From Chrysomallon squamiferum (lineage: Eukaryota > Mollusca > Gastropoda > Neomphalida > Peltospiridae), in contig CM022677.1 in the NCBI GenBank assembly GCA_012295275.1, positions 12,842,934 to 12,906,933 on the forward strand: a DNA stretch of 64,000 nt. The letters run 5' to 3'. The position numbers and the translations under genes are program-made. This document shows positions 46,310-59,562 of the stretch, in pieces. The notes beneath the pieces were generated by a model. That model was not told the origin of the DNA. It did no database searches and saw only the letters and a program-made list of their open reading frames with translations. The stretch's first letter is position 1, and every line of letters begins with the position of its first letter.

Positions 46310-46500
46310 AATAAAATTCTACTGATCCGAAACAGCCAAATTTAATACGTGGTAGCTTGACTTACTTGGTAGCTTGACTTACGAATTTAATTCGTTCCAT
46401 AACCGAACTCGTAACTCAGTTTGCTCGTATATCAAATCTATTTTCCCATTGAAATTAATTGAAATAATGTTAATGCGTTCCAGGCCGCCCCCCCCCCCAA
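46310..46500. repeat. Possible short mobile repeat with poly-C
   Basis: A direct doublet ACTTGGTAGCTTGACTTAC at 46342-46381, then TTCGTTCCATAACCGAACTC and ATGTTAATGCGTTCCAGGCC before a C10 run at 46488-46498. The palindromic, AT-rich style suggests a MITE; no second copy here. Confidence 0.35.
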
Positions 46501-47033
46501 TTTTTTGTAACGTGTTTTTAAATAAGAAATATGTATTTATAAATGACAAATGCAAAATAAAAGAGAATGCAAATAAATAAATTGGTTTTGTAAAGTTTAC
46601 AGGGTTAGAGTTTTTCCATCTTTTCATGGACAGAGGTCGGTACCGACAATAAGAAGTGGATATCAACATATAATGGTGAAAGATTTTCACACAGTAAATG
46701 AAATCTTTGAGCAATAAACCCTTCCTAAATATTTTGTGAAACTCAAAATCTGAAAATAAATATTTTACCCATGTGCCACTTCATCAACTGTTGTTTTGTT
46801 GTACAGCCTATTACTAATATTAAGGTTAACAATGCTTTCCGTATTACTAATAAATATAATAAAATAAAGAAACAAAATTTAAAAAAATAATTAAAAAAGA
46901 AAAAGAAAAAGAAAATTTTAAAATACTGGTTTTCTTCCATTTGGAAGTAAATGTTCTATAATGGTAAAAATTAGTACTTATTAATTTACAAGATTTCGAT
47001 CTTTATTGCTTTATTTTTCAAGTTCCTTTGCAG

Positions 47034-47345
47034 AAAGTCTCTATAACAACTGGATCAACCCTGGTAAAGCCAGGAATTCTTACACAAATACATTGTTCAA
47101 CCAACCCTTGCCGTCCAGAAGCTGTAAGCATGGACTTTAGATGGTACAAAGATAACAGACGGCATTACCAGCTCCACTGAGACAATTGCTGACTCTGGAG
47201 TTGTAACAAGGAGCAGTTTAAATGAAAACTGTAATGCAGAAGATAAAGGGAAAAGTTTGGTTTGTTCAGTTACTAATGGTGACGATCTAATAGTTACATT
47301 CTGTTTCTGTCTTATATCAACATTATTACAGAGCATTCAAGTCTA
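47034..47345 (+). pseudogene. Plus-strand Ig-like exon with frameshift
   Basis: TTTGCAG acceptor. It reads VSITTGSTLVKPGILTQIHC STNPCRPEAVSMDFRWYKDN, then, one frame over, GITSSTETIADSGVVTRSSL NENCNAEDKGKSLVCSVTNG. C, W and the E-D-x-G-x-x-x-x-C motif define an Ig domain. The frameshift is at about 47150-47162. No clear donor was seen before TAA at 47344-47346. Confidence 0.6.
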
Positions 47346-47393
47346 ATAATTGTTAATAATAAAATATGACACATTTGGTGAACACTGTATATT

Positions 47394-47397
<4 letters not shown>

Positions 47398-47453
<56 letters not shown>
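47398..47453. repeat. (CT)n microsatellite
   Basis: About 28 CT units between the Ig and EGF exons. Confidence 0.95.
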
Positions 47454-47456
<3 letters not shown>

Positions 47457-47619
47457 AATATATATGGCTATGTGTAAACATATATATTAAATATGTATTT
47501 AATGTAGAAACGTGTAGGTCTATAAAAGAGTAAAGTGTATTATATGTAAAATACCAATATCTGCAATATACATGTGTCAACTGCGAGAAACAAATATTAA
47601 GTAATTACTTATATTCATT

Positions 47620-47639
47620 AATAATAATAATAATAATAA

Positions 47640-47670
<31 letters not shown>

Positions 47671-47672
47671 AT
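47620..47672. repeat. (AAT)n(AAG)n microsatellite
   Basis: Adjacent trinucleotide runs. Confidence 0.9.
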
Positions 47673-47803
47673 GATGACAACGATAGCAGCAACAACAACA
47701 ACAGTAATACTATAATAACGTATATCTGCGTATATGGTATTATTTCTGAAATTACGTATTCAGGTGTAGCTAGGAAATATTATTATTATTTTTTTAATTA
47801 CAG

Positions 47804-47946
47804 GTGTGATACTCACTGTGAAGAGGGCAAATATGGAAAAGATTGTAAAAACACGTGCATGTGTCAACATGGTGGAAAATGCAGTTTCGTTGACGGCTCC
47901 TGCACGTGTCCAAGTGGCTACACGGGAGAAACCTGCTCGGACAGAG
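47804..47946 (+). CDS. EGF-like (laminin/MEGF type) exon
   Basis: Clean TTACAG acceptor and GTACGT donor. It encodes CDTHCEEGKYGKDCKNTCMC QHGGKCSFVDGSCTCPSGYT GETCSDR. The eight-cysteine spacing with YGxxC, C.C.HGG.C and GxCxCPxGYxGxxC is that of MEGF10/Draper/Tie-type EGF repeats, extracellular in phagocytic or adhesion receptors. Intact. It lies between plus-strand Ig exons, so the gene probably mixed Ig and EGF domains. Confidence 0.85.
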
Positions 47947-47999
47947 GTACGTCCCCTCACCTTAAGACACCCCCCACCTTAACCCGCTATTAATACCGT

Positions 48000-48486
48000 A
48001 ACGTACTTTTCTAAAAATCATTAATTATAATGTGTAGATTGTAAATGTCTGCTGATAATCATAATAATGATAATGATGAGAAAAATACTAATACTAATAC
48101 TACTAGTACTAATAATAATAGTAATAATATAATGATAATGATGAGAAAAATAGTGCCAATAAGTATGATAATAATAATGATAATGATAATAACATACTGA
48201 TAATGACGATGAAGATAATAACAAAGATGATAGTGATGATGTGATAATGATAATAATCATAAATAAATCTCTCTCTGTCTTGTTAAAGAAACAACATTTC
48301 AACTGTAGTCAGAGATAGGTGATTTCTAGAATATATGGCCTACTCTGCCGTTCCAACTAGTATTCTTCATTTAACGTATCTTTTCTTGGTTGTGTTAAGG
48401 TGTATTTTTGAAAACATCCCTTTCTCGTAACGTTCAGTTATAATTTAGTGGTATACGTCATTTTGTATTTACCTCAGATACAACTG

Positions 48487-48550
<64 letters not shown>

Positions 48551-49290
48551 GACAAATATGATTAACATCACACACACTGTATTCATTTCATTTAACTAGG
48601 GTGTAAATAAGTGCTTGAAGTTTTCACTTATTTCAACTTGACAAGGTATTTTACAAAATAAGTAAACTAATGGGCAAAGTTCCTAAATTTAGGCCAGAAA
48701 TTAACTCTTGTTTCTTAATAATGTAGACCAGATATGCCGCTTTCTGCATCTTCTGTGAATGATGGTGGATTTTTGACCTTATGTGTCTAACAAATTTTGT
48801 TTAGTTTATACCCAATGAACTCAAATCAAAGATTAAAGTACATCCCAGACCATTGTAACACTTCCTCAGTAAAACTTTAAAAATTCAGAAAACATTAAAA
48901 AACTAAACAAAATCTAACTAAATAATTAACTTAAAAGAAGAAAAAAATATCTTTTAATAAGAATTGTATCACTGTTAATCATTTTCTTGCACAATATAAA
49001 TTAATATAAACTTTCACAGATTGAACATTATACTGAAGAAAAAATATTATGATCCTTTAATGATTATGTATCAGATTAAAATTCCATAATGATTTATGTG
49101 TAGGAAATTTAATAACTGAATGTAAAAAATTAAAATAGAAAAATATTTTATCTTTGCTGATTGTAATTCGTTACAATATAATTTTTTACTGGAATAACTC
49201 TTGTATTAAAAGCACAAGTAATTGTAGCTAGAACAAAGAAAAACATTAAACATAAATAAAATGTATTACTTCATTGAATTAAAAACAAAT
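48000..49290. other. No gene seen; GATAAT-rich and (AAT)n
   Basis: Degenerate GATAAT/AATAAT sequence at 48060-48265 and a long AAT run at 48490-48550, otherwise unannotated intron-like sequence. Confidence 0.5.
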
Positions 49291-49297
49291 AACTTAC

Positions 49298-49597
49298 TGT
49301 TAACGTATAGATAATAAAAATCACTGGCATTTTTATTGTCGGTGCATGTCCAGTTACCTTCGTCTTCAATTCGGACACTGTTTATTGTCAGATTGAAAAG
49401 ATTAGGAGTGTCACCAGCACATTTACAAATGTAATCATTAGAATCAAGGGACTGAACACAGTTTGGCTGGACTGAACATACATCATCTTCTCCCCTCATA
49501 AATGACATAGGTTTAGTGATGTTTTCTGATACAGAACACTGGAATGTGTAGCTCTCTTTGAAAACAGCTGGAATAGATTCTATTAATTTCATCAAAC
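49298..49597 (-). CDS. Ig-A: intact Ig-like exon
   Basis: TTTTTGCAG acceptor and GTAAGT donor, 300 bases open. It reads GLMKLIESIPAVFKESYTFQ CSVSENITKPMSFMRGEDDV, QPNCVQSLDSNDYICKCAGD, FNLTINSVRIEDEGNWTCTD. Ig fold with extra cysteines and several N-glycosylation sites. Its phase fits the signal-peptide exon 54975-55041 (IIS-G-LMK). Downstream exons were not found, possibly because copies are lost below 49.3 kb. Confidence 0.75.
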
Positions 49598-49599
49598 CT

Positions 49600-50874
49600 G
49601 CAAAAATATATATAACAATTGTTTCAGTTTATTGTTGATTTTTCATTTTGTTGAATCAGTTATATTTAAACAAGTTTAGTTCAATATTAGAACAAATTTT
49701 TTTTAATACTAAGTTATTTTTAATTGAAAATATAAAATTAATTATATTTTTTCTCCTCTCATCTTAAATATATTTGAATATATTCAGGTTTTTTGTTGGT
49801 TTTTTTGTTGGTTTTTTGTTTCTTTTTTGTTGTTGTTCTTTTATTCAGATCTATGAAAAACCTGATTTTATCATTTTTAAGCTGCGAACATTATTGACTA
49901 TTTGTTTAATGGAAAATACACCACACACATTATTTTTGAAAAGTCCAAATAACCAAAATAATATTGAATTACATCTAACATCAGTGTCCTGCTATGGAAT
50001 AAATCATCTTTGAAATTCAGAAATGCTGATTATTTATATAAATACACCAACAAATAAAAAGGTATAATGATCCTACTTTATTCGAGCATTACATAACAAT
50101 GTCAGGCTTATCTAGAGATAAGGTTATATACTATCAACAGATTATGCTGAATTATCATTGAATAGATACCTTGCACAGACATCAATTAAGTTGTGTTCTT
50201 GCACACCATTTATAGATGGCTTGATATCATGTGACAGGTTGAAAGGAATGACTACATGTGACACACTATTTAAGTGTCCACAAAACAGAAAAAAATGATA
50301 ATCCAGAAAGTTTTTTTTTGTTTTGAATCAAGGATTTTGGTGAGTGACCAGTTTGTGAGATACTTCATTATAAAAAACGAAATAAATAAAAATAGTCAAA
50401 ATAAAATAATTCCTCCTTTTCTCAATCTTAATAATAAAATCCTTCTGCAAGTGATCTTTTCTTTAAAACCTGTTTTCCATTTCATCCATGATGAAACAAC
50501 TGATCAACTTCATTTTAAAAAAAATATATTGCTGGGAAGTTGGAAATATTTTTTTTTTTTAGATCATTACATTACTAAATATAAAATGTCAAATAATTTT
50601 TGCAATGGATCTCTCCTTCAGAAAATGTCACACTCTAAACCAATGACAATAAAAAAGATGAAGAAAACTATCGAATGTTAAAACCCACATTATTTTCAAT
50701 AATCCTCTGAACAATGCTAAATGATGTATTACAGGTTTGATTTAAAATATCTATTTCATTAACATAAAATATACATAATGAGATGCCTCTAGACTATTTT
50801 GAGAAATTATAATATTGTTATATTGTTGTTTGAAGGCTGTGAAACTGTACCTTTTAAGTTAAATCATCTTTGTT

Positions 50875-50920
<46 letters not shown>

Positions 50921-51480
50921 TTTTGTTTTGGCACCTTTTTTATTCCACACTCTCTTAATTTAATTTGTTGATAAACTGTTAATATTACTAAATTATAGCA
51001 TTTCACACATCCTTTAAATATACTAAAAATATTTCCTGAAATCATTCTAATGAAAAAAACAAAAGTAGTTCATATCATGTTTAATATTTTGCTTAGTGTT
51101 CCTTTACAGGAAGGAAGGAGTTAATTTGTACATGTTGTGTTGAATGACACCCAGAGCTGCACAGCATCTTGTCCTTGAAACACTGGCAACTATTAACTGT
51201 CAGGCCAGGTACAGAGGAGTCTCAGTTCCAGTGGTGATATGGTCAGCATCTTCATCTGGAACAGACTATGGAATGGTTGCAAACAGATCTTCCTCTGACT
51301 ACATGTGATGGAAATTTCAGGTAGAATGTTAAATGATGGCAGGGCAGTGAAAGCATCAGAATCCAACTGAAGAGGAACACTTGAAACTGAACTAATTTGA
51401 GTCCATCAGTTCAATTAGTTGTATTATCTCCTAAGTCATTTTGGCGACTAGTGATAAGGGATTGGCTCCTGCTTCTCAGC
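49600..51480. other. Intron of Ig-A; no exon seen
   Basis: AT-rich, with an AT run at 50879-50912. A 135-residue plus-strand open frame at 50274-50681 has low-complexity composition and no splice or family support. Confidence 0.45.
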
Positions 51481-51496
51481 TGCTTCCTTTTCATAC

Positions 51497-52240
51497 TGCC
51501 TTTTGAACAATACCAATTTTTGGAAGATTGGCCCTGTATTTTCTGAGATATGAGGGTCAAAGGTTGGTGGTCACACCTATTTTGGCTGATTATCTCAAAA
51601 TTCTGATTCGATTGGCCTAAAATTTCAGATTTGGCACAGAATACCCATAGGTTAATTTAACTTGAAACAATAAATCAGCCAATAAATAGAAAGTCTGGTT
51701 TTGATAGACATTACTACAAATATTACCAAGATGATCTCCATGTAGGCAAAATATCCTTAAATTCCATTTCCTACTTGTGAAGATGCCATAACTGCTACTG
51801 GAAAGGACTGTCACTGCTTAAAATGATTATATTATTAAAATACCTTAATGTATAAACTTGTTAACATTCTTGCATGTTGTTTTTATTATTAATAACTTGT
51901 AGCCTGAATGATTTTTCTCCTCTGTTCAGACTTTTACCATATGTAATATATGATAAATTCAGAAATATTTCATTGCCATGAATTCAGTTTGAAACAAATT
52001 GTTATAAATAAAACTACAATTAAATATTTTTAAAAAATACATAAAATAATAATAAATCTTTTGGGGCATGTGGTTCATTTCTTCCTAACTATGGTTGGCA
52101 AATTGCTGATACTATAAAAAAAAAAAAAAAAAAGATTAGTGACAGATACTCTCAATACTGGTTTTCACTGGTTTTAGTTAGTTTGTGCATAGGAAAAGGT
52201 ACTTACGGGGTGATATGACATGGAATGACCCCTATTCATG
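51497..52240 (-). mobile_element. Right-arm fragment of the foldback family
   Basis: 51497-51660 matches the right arm (for example GGTTGGTGGTCACACC). The terminal piece GGGGTGATATGACATGGAAT then GACCCC follows at 52207-52235. About 545 bp of unrelated sequence separates the two parts. More diverged than the element at 33601. Confidence 0.7.
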
Positions 52241-52555
52241 TTGAGCAATTGGTCAAATTACAAGGCTGACAAATTTACATGGGTTTATGGAGCTCTGTAT
52301 GGCCTTTCTAGATTAGCACAAGCAGTTTATTATAATACTGAATAAAGGCTCACAACAGGTAATTTATTTAAATTGGGAACAGAGTATATTTTATGTATGA
52401 ACGTGGAGTAGGGCAATCTTTACAAAGTATTCTATCCACTGTAGAAATTGCTGTAAATCCCATTTTGGTGTCTGATGGTATCATTATCTGAATTTTATGG
52501 TTTGATTACATCATAAGGAATAGCACAGTAAATTTTCTTTATTTTCCTTTTCCAG

Positions 52556-52824
52556 CTCCAGTTAATTCTGTGAACACGAACATTTCTGGATCAAGGCCAA
52601 ACTCATTTAGCATCACTGAGGGAGACTCTGATGTTTTTACCTGTGTTGTACAGGGAGCCAAACCAGCACCAAATGAGACACAGATCTTGTGGTACGTAGA
52701 CAGTAACAAGCTTCCTGTCAGAATCACTGGGTCTCCCACTACTACTGACAGACTGACAACATTAAGTGTGACGTACACAGCCAGCAGAGCATATGATGGT
52801 CAGAAAGCTTTCTGGTGCTGCTGA
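52556..52824 (+). pseudogene. Plus-strand Ig-like exon, truncated by mobile DNA
   Basis: CTTTTCCAG acceptor. It reads PVNSVNTNISGSRPNSFSIT EGDSDVFTCVVQGAKPAPNE TQILWYVDSNKLPV and RLTTLSVTYTASRAYDGQKA FWCC, TGA. C, W and the YDG....FWC pattern define an Ig domain. After one extra base the frame would continue AESNFMIDLIIA, so a one-base shift makes the stop. Foldback-family sequence begins about 30 bases later and no donor is seen. Confidence 0.7.
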
Positions 52825-52849
52825 AAGCAATTTCATGATTGACCTAATT

Positions 52850-53245
52850 ATTGCCTGAATTATTAGCCCAATCGGATCAGTGGTATGGGAGATATGGCCC
52901 ACCGAAGTTTGAGATTTTTGGCAAAAATGGGCGTGACCACCAACCTTAGAACCCTCACATCTCAGGAACTACTGGGCCAATCTTCATAAAATTGGTATTA
53001 TTAAAAAGGCAATATGACAAGGATTCCAAATCTGCCATTTTTGTTCAGTTTGGAAAATACTGGAGTAAACTGACCTTTTTACCTTTGCTATGACCTTGAA
53101 ATTGTGGATCACGTGACATTGAGATGACCTTTATTGAAATTTAATCTCCCACATGTTAACTAAAACATATAAAAGTTTCCTGGGTGTAATATTTTTTGTT
53201 TAGCCACAATATAGATTTAAAATATGCACATACTGAAAATCAACA
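52850..53245 (+). mobile_element. Left-arm fragment of the foldback family
   Basis: Matches 33717-34090 closely: TATTAGCCCAATCGGATCAG, TGACCACCAACCTTAGAACC, AAACATATAAAAGTTTCCTG. It retains the CACATCTCAGGAACT bases that the left arm at 33601 has lost. The terminal 115 bases are missing. Confidence 0.8.
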
Positions 53246-53249
53246 AGAG

Positions 53250-54925
53250 TGATGGGACCAACTTGGTAAATGAGCTCAATTTTTTTCAGACCTGTATGTT
53301 TGTATGTGTGTTCAGAATAACATGCTGAAGATGCCAAAATCTTCAAAACGACACACAGCAGTATGACTAAAAATACACACTGTTGTTTCAGTTTTTGTCT
53401 TATTTGACAAATTCAACCTGTGTTGTGAAGAATTTATCAAGATGTTTCAATTGACATACTTGAATTTAACATTTGTAATAAAAAAATTGTTTTATAGAAC
53501 AGCACCACTTTATTTACATAAGCAGCTTCAATTTTCACTCTGTTAAATAATTGGCTGTAATAAGATACTGTGATGTGTATATATCATATATATATAAATT
53601 TTACTGAAAAGGTCTACAAGCATTTGATGTTTAACCATAATCCTTTGCAATACATATACTCAGCTAATCCTTGGAGTCAACTCCAGAAAGGTGTTGCAGG
53701 TATTAATCAGGGACAATAAAATGTATGTAATCATGAAACTAGAGGCAATTAAAGACACAGGTGTTTTAAGTCTGTCATTTGAACCAAACATAAAATAATT
53801 TTCTTAGGTTTGTACTTGCTGTGATTTGACAAACAAAAGTTACCTATCATCTGACCATTGTTGAAATTTTCTCTGATAGAGCTTACAAATAAGCAAAAAT
53901 AATGTTTTAAAACTGATCAATTTATGATTTTACATTTTTTTAAAAGTGATTAGATTTTTATTCAGCATTCCATCAATACCTCTGAATGCATTGTTCTATT
54001 ATGTTGTATAGTTTGTTATGCTTACGATTCTTAATTCGACGTTTATCACAAGAATTTTGAATGCAAAATAATCGACGGTTTTAAACTGAAGATAGTAATC
54101 GTCAAAACAATGTTAATTCGTTTATTTCAAAATGCGATTTTGCTATGCACGTGCTATAATAATACGCTAAAAGTAGGAACATTGAAGAAAAACAATCAGC
54201 CAACAAGTTATTAAAAATATAAACAACATATAAATATAATCATTTCAAACTGCGCCAGACCATTCTAGCTGTACATGAAATCTACGGCGATATCCTTCTG
54301 TAAAACACTGCTAGAAAGATTGAACTTTGACCCTCCTTGCTGTGCAAAAAATAACATTGAAGTCATTGTGGCGAAAACAAGCCAGGCGTTTGTAGAGAGC
54401 CCCTATTATAGGACTTTTTACTCCACGCTGTTAATTGCTGACCACGGGCGCCGAAGTGCGTTTACCCCCACCGCGCTTAACACTCTCGTACACAGAACTG
54501 ATTTAACATACAACAAGAACAACACCATTTAAAAGTGCACATAAAGATCTTTAGTTACATGTATTTGTTTATAGAAGGGATTTGGGAGTGGAGGAAAATG
54601 GACAAAATTTTAACTTTTAATTTTTAAAGACCATTGAAAATAGTGTATTTTCTATATTAATTTTTTTTTATTACATCATTTATTCCCAAAAAGGAAATGA
54701 AACCGAATTTACAAAAAACACGATAAAGAAAAATTTTTTTTTTTTTTAAAAATGGAAAACTACTGGGTCTAAAAATGACATCTTCAGAGGCCTTCACTAA
54801 CTTATGAATTTCATATGAGAACATTGAAGAAAAGCATACAACCTGCAAATTACTAAACATATGCAGTGAATTATAGCAAGTTTATACATTAATAATGTGT
54901 TTTAAATTTAATATAATGTAAAGTA

Positions 54926-54957
<32 letters not shown>

Positions 54958-54960
54958 CCT
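53250..54960. other. No supported gene
   Basis: Non-coding. A GC-richer block at 54270-54490 (GACCACGGGCGCCGAAGTGC) stands out and may be a repeat; an 85-codon open frame there has no recognisable motif. AT run at 54931-54957. Confidence 0.45.
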
Positions 54961-54974
54961 ATTTTTAACAATAC

Positions 54975-55041
54975 CTGAAATAATTTCGAACTGGGTGAAG
55001 AATAATGTAAGAAACAGACACAATTTCCCAACATCCGACAT
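54975..55041 (-). CDS. Ig-A: signal-peptide exon
   Basis: ATG at 55041, MSDVGKLCLFLTLFFTQFEI IS then G at the GTATTG donor. A typical cleavable leader: short polar start, hydrophobic core, small residues before the junction. Splices in phase 1 to 49298-49597. Flanks (to about 55330) are paralogous to the flanks of the Ig-B leader at 45880-46100, including a shared GGAGATAACTCT motif upstream. Confidence 0.7.
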
Positions 55042-55049
55042 GCCGCCAC

Positions 55050-57090
55050 TCATTTAATCAATGTAATTTTATAGTCTCGGGCTTTGTACTTAATCGCACG
55101 AAACGTGAAAGCTTCGTCACAGTAAGCTGAATCTAATATAAATTGATTTTGTTAATAGAATATAGAATCCTTATTAAGAAACCACCAAATATTCTGAACT
55201 CTACAATCTGCATTTGAAGTAGTCTTTTTTTTTTCTTTTTTTTTTTTTTTATAGGAGATAACTCTCTTGAAATTGTTATGAATTTAGCTATTCAACCGGA
55301 GTCGGAAAACTATATATATATATATATATATGTCATTAATGATATTAGTCGGTTGGCATCACTCCCCATTAGCCAGCGTGAAGTTCACTTCGAAAATGGT
55401 TGTCAGATTGCAAGCAACATAAAAATTAATCTCGTTTATCTGCTTTTTGAGTGTGTATTCAGAGTAATTGTAACTAATAAATATGTTTAGTAGTTCTGAT
55501 ATAATACAAATATTGTTGTTCACTGTTACTGCTGTAGTAATTTGTCAGCGATAGCGCAAATATAGATTCAGAAATGTACTGTATGTATTGTTTCTAGTAA
55601 ACTTAAACGTGCTAATAAAACAGTTAAATATATAAAATCCTATCTGTTATTACTCATAGAGCAAACCCAATTTGGGTAGCTTACCCATTCTATTATGGGT
55701 TTCCATTTCGTTTATATGGAAATCTGAATTTAGGGTCAGTTACTGCTATCGTTATAGGATCCTGTGACACTGCCTTGAAAAAAAGTAATGATAAAGATTT
55801 TAGGTAAAAAGGAGTTACACTAGTTCAAAGCAAAGCGATAAGCCACGGTCATAAAGAACGGTACCAAGGTCTGGAAGGAATTTTAAACATATCGGCTAAA
55901 GTAGCGAACATGGATGAAATTTGTTAGCAGTAACAATTCTCTTAAAGGCTCGTTTCTGTTTCTCCAAGTTTCGCCACCGCAGCACGAGAAAGTTTCTTCA
56001 ACCGATATTAACGATTGAGGATATCTTGTACCTAAAAAATAAGAGGATGATGGAAATTTTATGTTCCAGAAAGTCTTCTGATTTCAGTTCATTGTTTCAA
56101 GCTTTATTGAAACAAATACTGTGATCGAAGTTCATTAAATTTTAAAATATTCTTTAAAACGCAAGATATTTTTTATGAAATGTTCAAGATGTCATGTTGA
56201 CTGCATGAGATTACAATCCTACAGTAGCTAATGTAATAGCTAATTAATTATATATTATATAAATAATATACATTTAATCTATTCAGGTAGAACAACAATA
56301 AACATTCAGTCAAATACCAGTATTTTTATCACATTCCCAAAATAAAGCGCTAATAGTTTGTTTACGATACAAAACGGATTTTAGAAAACATTTAGCGGTA
56401 TACATATTTTCATGATATTTCGAATAAATAAAGATTAATACCTGATTTACATTTCATATTTGTTACGGAAGTGAAAAGTGCTACACATTTTTCTTTTCCT
56501 TTCCTTTCATTCTTTTATTTATTTATTTATTTATTTTGTTTATTTTTATTTTTATTTTTTTTTTTTTATTTTTTAAATAAAACACCCTCCCACACTACCA
56601 CAACGATAACAACAAATCGTGGCTAAAAATCAGTGAAAATCTTGTTTTTGACTTAACGAACATTTTGAGAATTATAACTACCTTTTGCGACATTTGCACA
56701 AAAGGAGGAAACATGGCAAATGGATTATGGGCTGCTTGGTATTATTATTGCCATCTCAGGAAGTCAGTGCTGATTCGATATTGAGATCCAATGAAACGGT
56801 GCCGAATGTGCCTCTGTATATAATGAACTTGGCCTGTGCATACATCTGGTTTCTTTCTAACATTCAGAGGCGGAGCGCATTGTTCCTAAATCGATTATGT
56901 AACATCAACCGAAAGCAGAATAAGCGTTCACTGCTCATTTGTTGTAGATTTGTTACTTTTTCATTATTATCATCATCATCTTCCTCTTCCTCATTATCAT
57001 GATCATACTCATGAACATTATTATTATTATTGTTATTATTCGTATTCTTCTTCTTCTTATTCTTATTACTATAATTACAGTTACTGTTAC

Positions 57091-57148
<58 letters not shown>

Positions 57149-59521
57149 TAAACTGGTCATTTCTAATTCATAAACATTTCCTTTCAGTTACAAAACAAGC
57201 GACCAATAATAAACAATTTTACATCAATTTCATCTTCTATTAAAAAAAAAAAAAAAAAAAAAAAGTAAAAAGCATAAAGATGTGTTTTTTTATTAATGCT
57301 TATGGCTTGCTTCTGTAAAAGAAAACGACAAAAATATTATAAATGACTAACACATTTTACGAGTAATTTACTTATATTCAGTAAACAGAATATGTGAACG
57401 TTACATTTATCATTAACTGTTCGAATTCAGCCATATTCAACTTAAACATGTTCAAGATATTAGTTACTGATCATATTTACGTTATGCACACATACATATT
57501 CACATTGTGCACATATAATACAATATATGTGACATAGTATATTAATAGTATGTACACTAAAGATATCAGTTTATGGTAAAAAATAAATGGCGCTGGTTTT
57601 ATGTATTAATGTGAATTACGTTACCTTTTATTCAAATAGAAAACGCCGCTTATCCCTGTGAATTTTAATTTTAATATCGTTTTGCTAAGCAAAATCAAAT
57701 TTTGTGATTCAAGCATAGTGTAACTTCTCACGTGTTCAGTATTGACAGTTATTTGTTTCTGAATTTACAAGTCGAGCGCTGTAAAATGCCACTATAAAAT
57801 AAAAAGTTACATCCAGATTAAAGTGATATTTGATTAACAACAGAACAGATTACAATAAAAGATTCTGCATGATGCTGAAAACTGAGCTTTTACTTTATAA
57901 GAATCCATTAATTTTTGTTGATAAGTTGATAATAAATGATATAATATTTATGTTGTGAACATGAGCGCAGTTTACACAGGTAATTTGAAATTGAATGACG
58001 ACATTTACTTTATTAAAATGATCAGATTATTCTTGAAAAGCCGATAATATTCCTCATACTGACAATTATATACATATTTGTTAGAGATAAACTTAATAAA
58101 ATATCAATGTAAACAGTGGTATAGTTACTAAGATTGAACGTAATTTATTCGTATAAGTGGAACTGTTGGTAGTAAATAAAAATGTAAATTCTGTCGAGAA
58201 GTCTCAAATTATCTTCAGAAAATTTCGCTAATAAATATTTGTTATTAATCTCTTGCAAACTGAGCTGAGAAATTACTCCTTACATCTTGTAGGAGGAGAT
58301 CTCTCTGTATCAAAAAAAAATAAATAAATAAATAATTAAAAAAATAAATAAATAATAATAATAATAAAAAAGAAAATTTAAAAAATCATAAATAAAAATA
58401 ATGATAGTAATAATAATTATAATAAAATAAATAAATAATAATAAAAATAAATAATAATAAAAATAAATAAATAAATAAATAAGAGATGGGAGCCTGGTTA
58501 TGCGTGAGTAGGCAGAACAATTTGTGAAATTGTGATAAAATAAACTGACGTATGAAGCTTTAAAAATTTAATAATTTTGCTAAATATGTTCTGAAAAATG
58601 TAGAATGAGAAAAAATACGTTTTACTCCATGTTTACTATTGATGATAAATGAAATTTCAAATAAGAAATATTCAACTTGTTGATAAAATTATATAAAATC
58701 AAAGCAGATATCATACAAAGAAACTGAAACACAATTTTACAACCAACATTGCAAAAGTAATTTAAAACAATTAATTTTAAAATGAACATGCAACACTGAA
58801 ACAGTAAGTTTAATAGGAGATACACTTAAAGTATATAAACGATTAGGGAGATGCACAAAGATATAGATAGAACAATAATAATAATAACTAATTTGGACTG
58901 TTCATACGTAACGATATGAGCCGGCCAATTAATGGGTATGCAAGATGTATATATATATATGTATTCTATGTAAAAGACAAGGCACTTGGCTGACCAGGAA
59001 TAAACACTTCGGAACTCGACTCATCTCTCTTTCATTGTTGTGTTTAGACTGGACCCCATTGCTCCCATACTGCATCCCCCAAAGTAGAAATACAGCAAAA
59101 TAATAACCAAGGACAAAATTAATCACGGTTACAGGATGTTATCTGTGAGAAAGAGTTAATGTGTTTGCGGTCACAGAGAACTGTTGTATGTGAAAGACAA
59201 TATCCTTGTTTATGGATAAATAAATACAAGTTCTAAGTGTTTTGATTGTTTTTTGTTTTTTTTTTTTTTTTTTAAATGAACAGAAAAATGATATACAATT
59301 AGATATAAAAATATAATTATAAATTGGATTATTTTAATGATTTATTCTTATATTATTGTCTTGATTTTGAATTGTTCTTATTAACATTAAATGATATTTG
59401 AAAAAACCTGAAATTAATCAGGCTACAAAATAATTTTAGCTCTATTAAAACCAGTATCATTTTTAAAAACATATTTGCAGTAATTTTTATTTTAAAGAAA
59501 ATGAAACTGAAATGATGTATG

Positions 59522-59562
<41 letters not shown>

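Noticed and set aside
48021-48302. 93-codon minus-strand open frame
   Set aside because: Low-complexity Ile/Ser/His product of degenerate GATAAT repeats.
50274-50681. 135-codon plus-strand open frame
   Set aside because: AT-rich composition (Lys, Ile, Asn, Phe), no splice sites or family motifs, lies in an intron of Ig-A; probably chance.
56864-57243. Poly-Asn and poly-Tyr open frames
   Set aside because: Products of an ATT trinucleotide repeat; both strands open for the same trivial reason.
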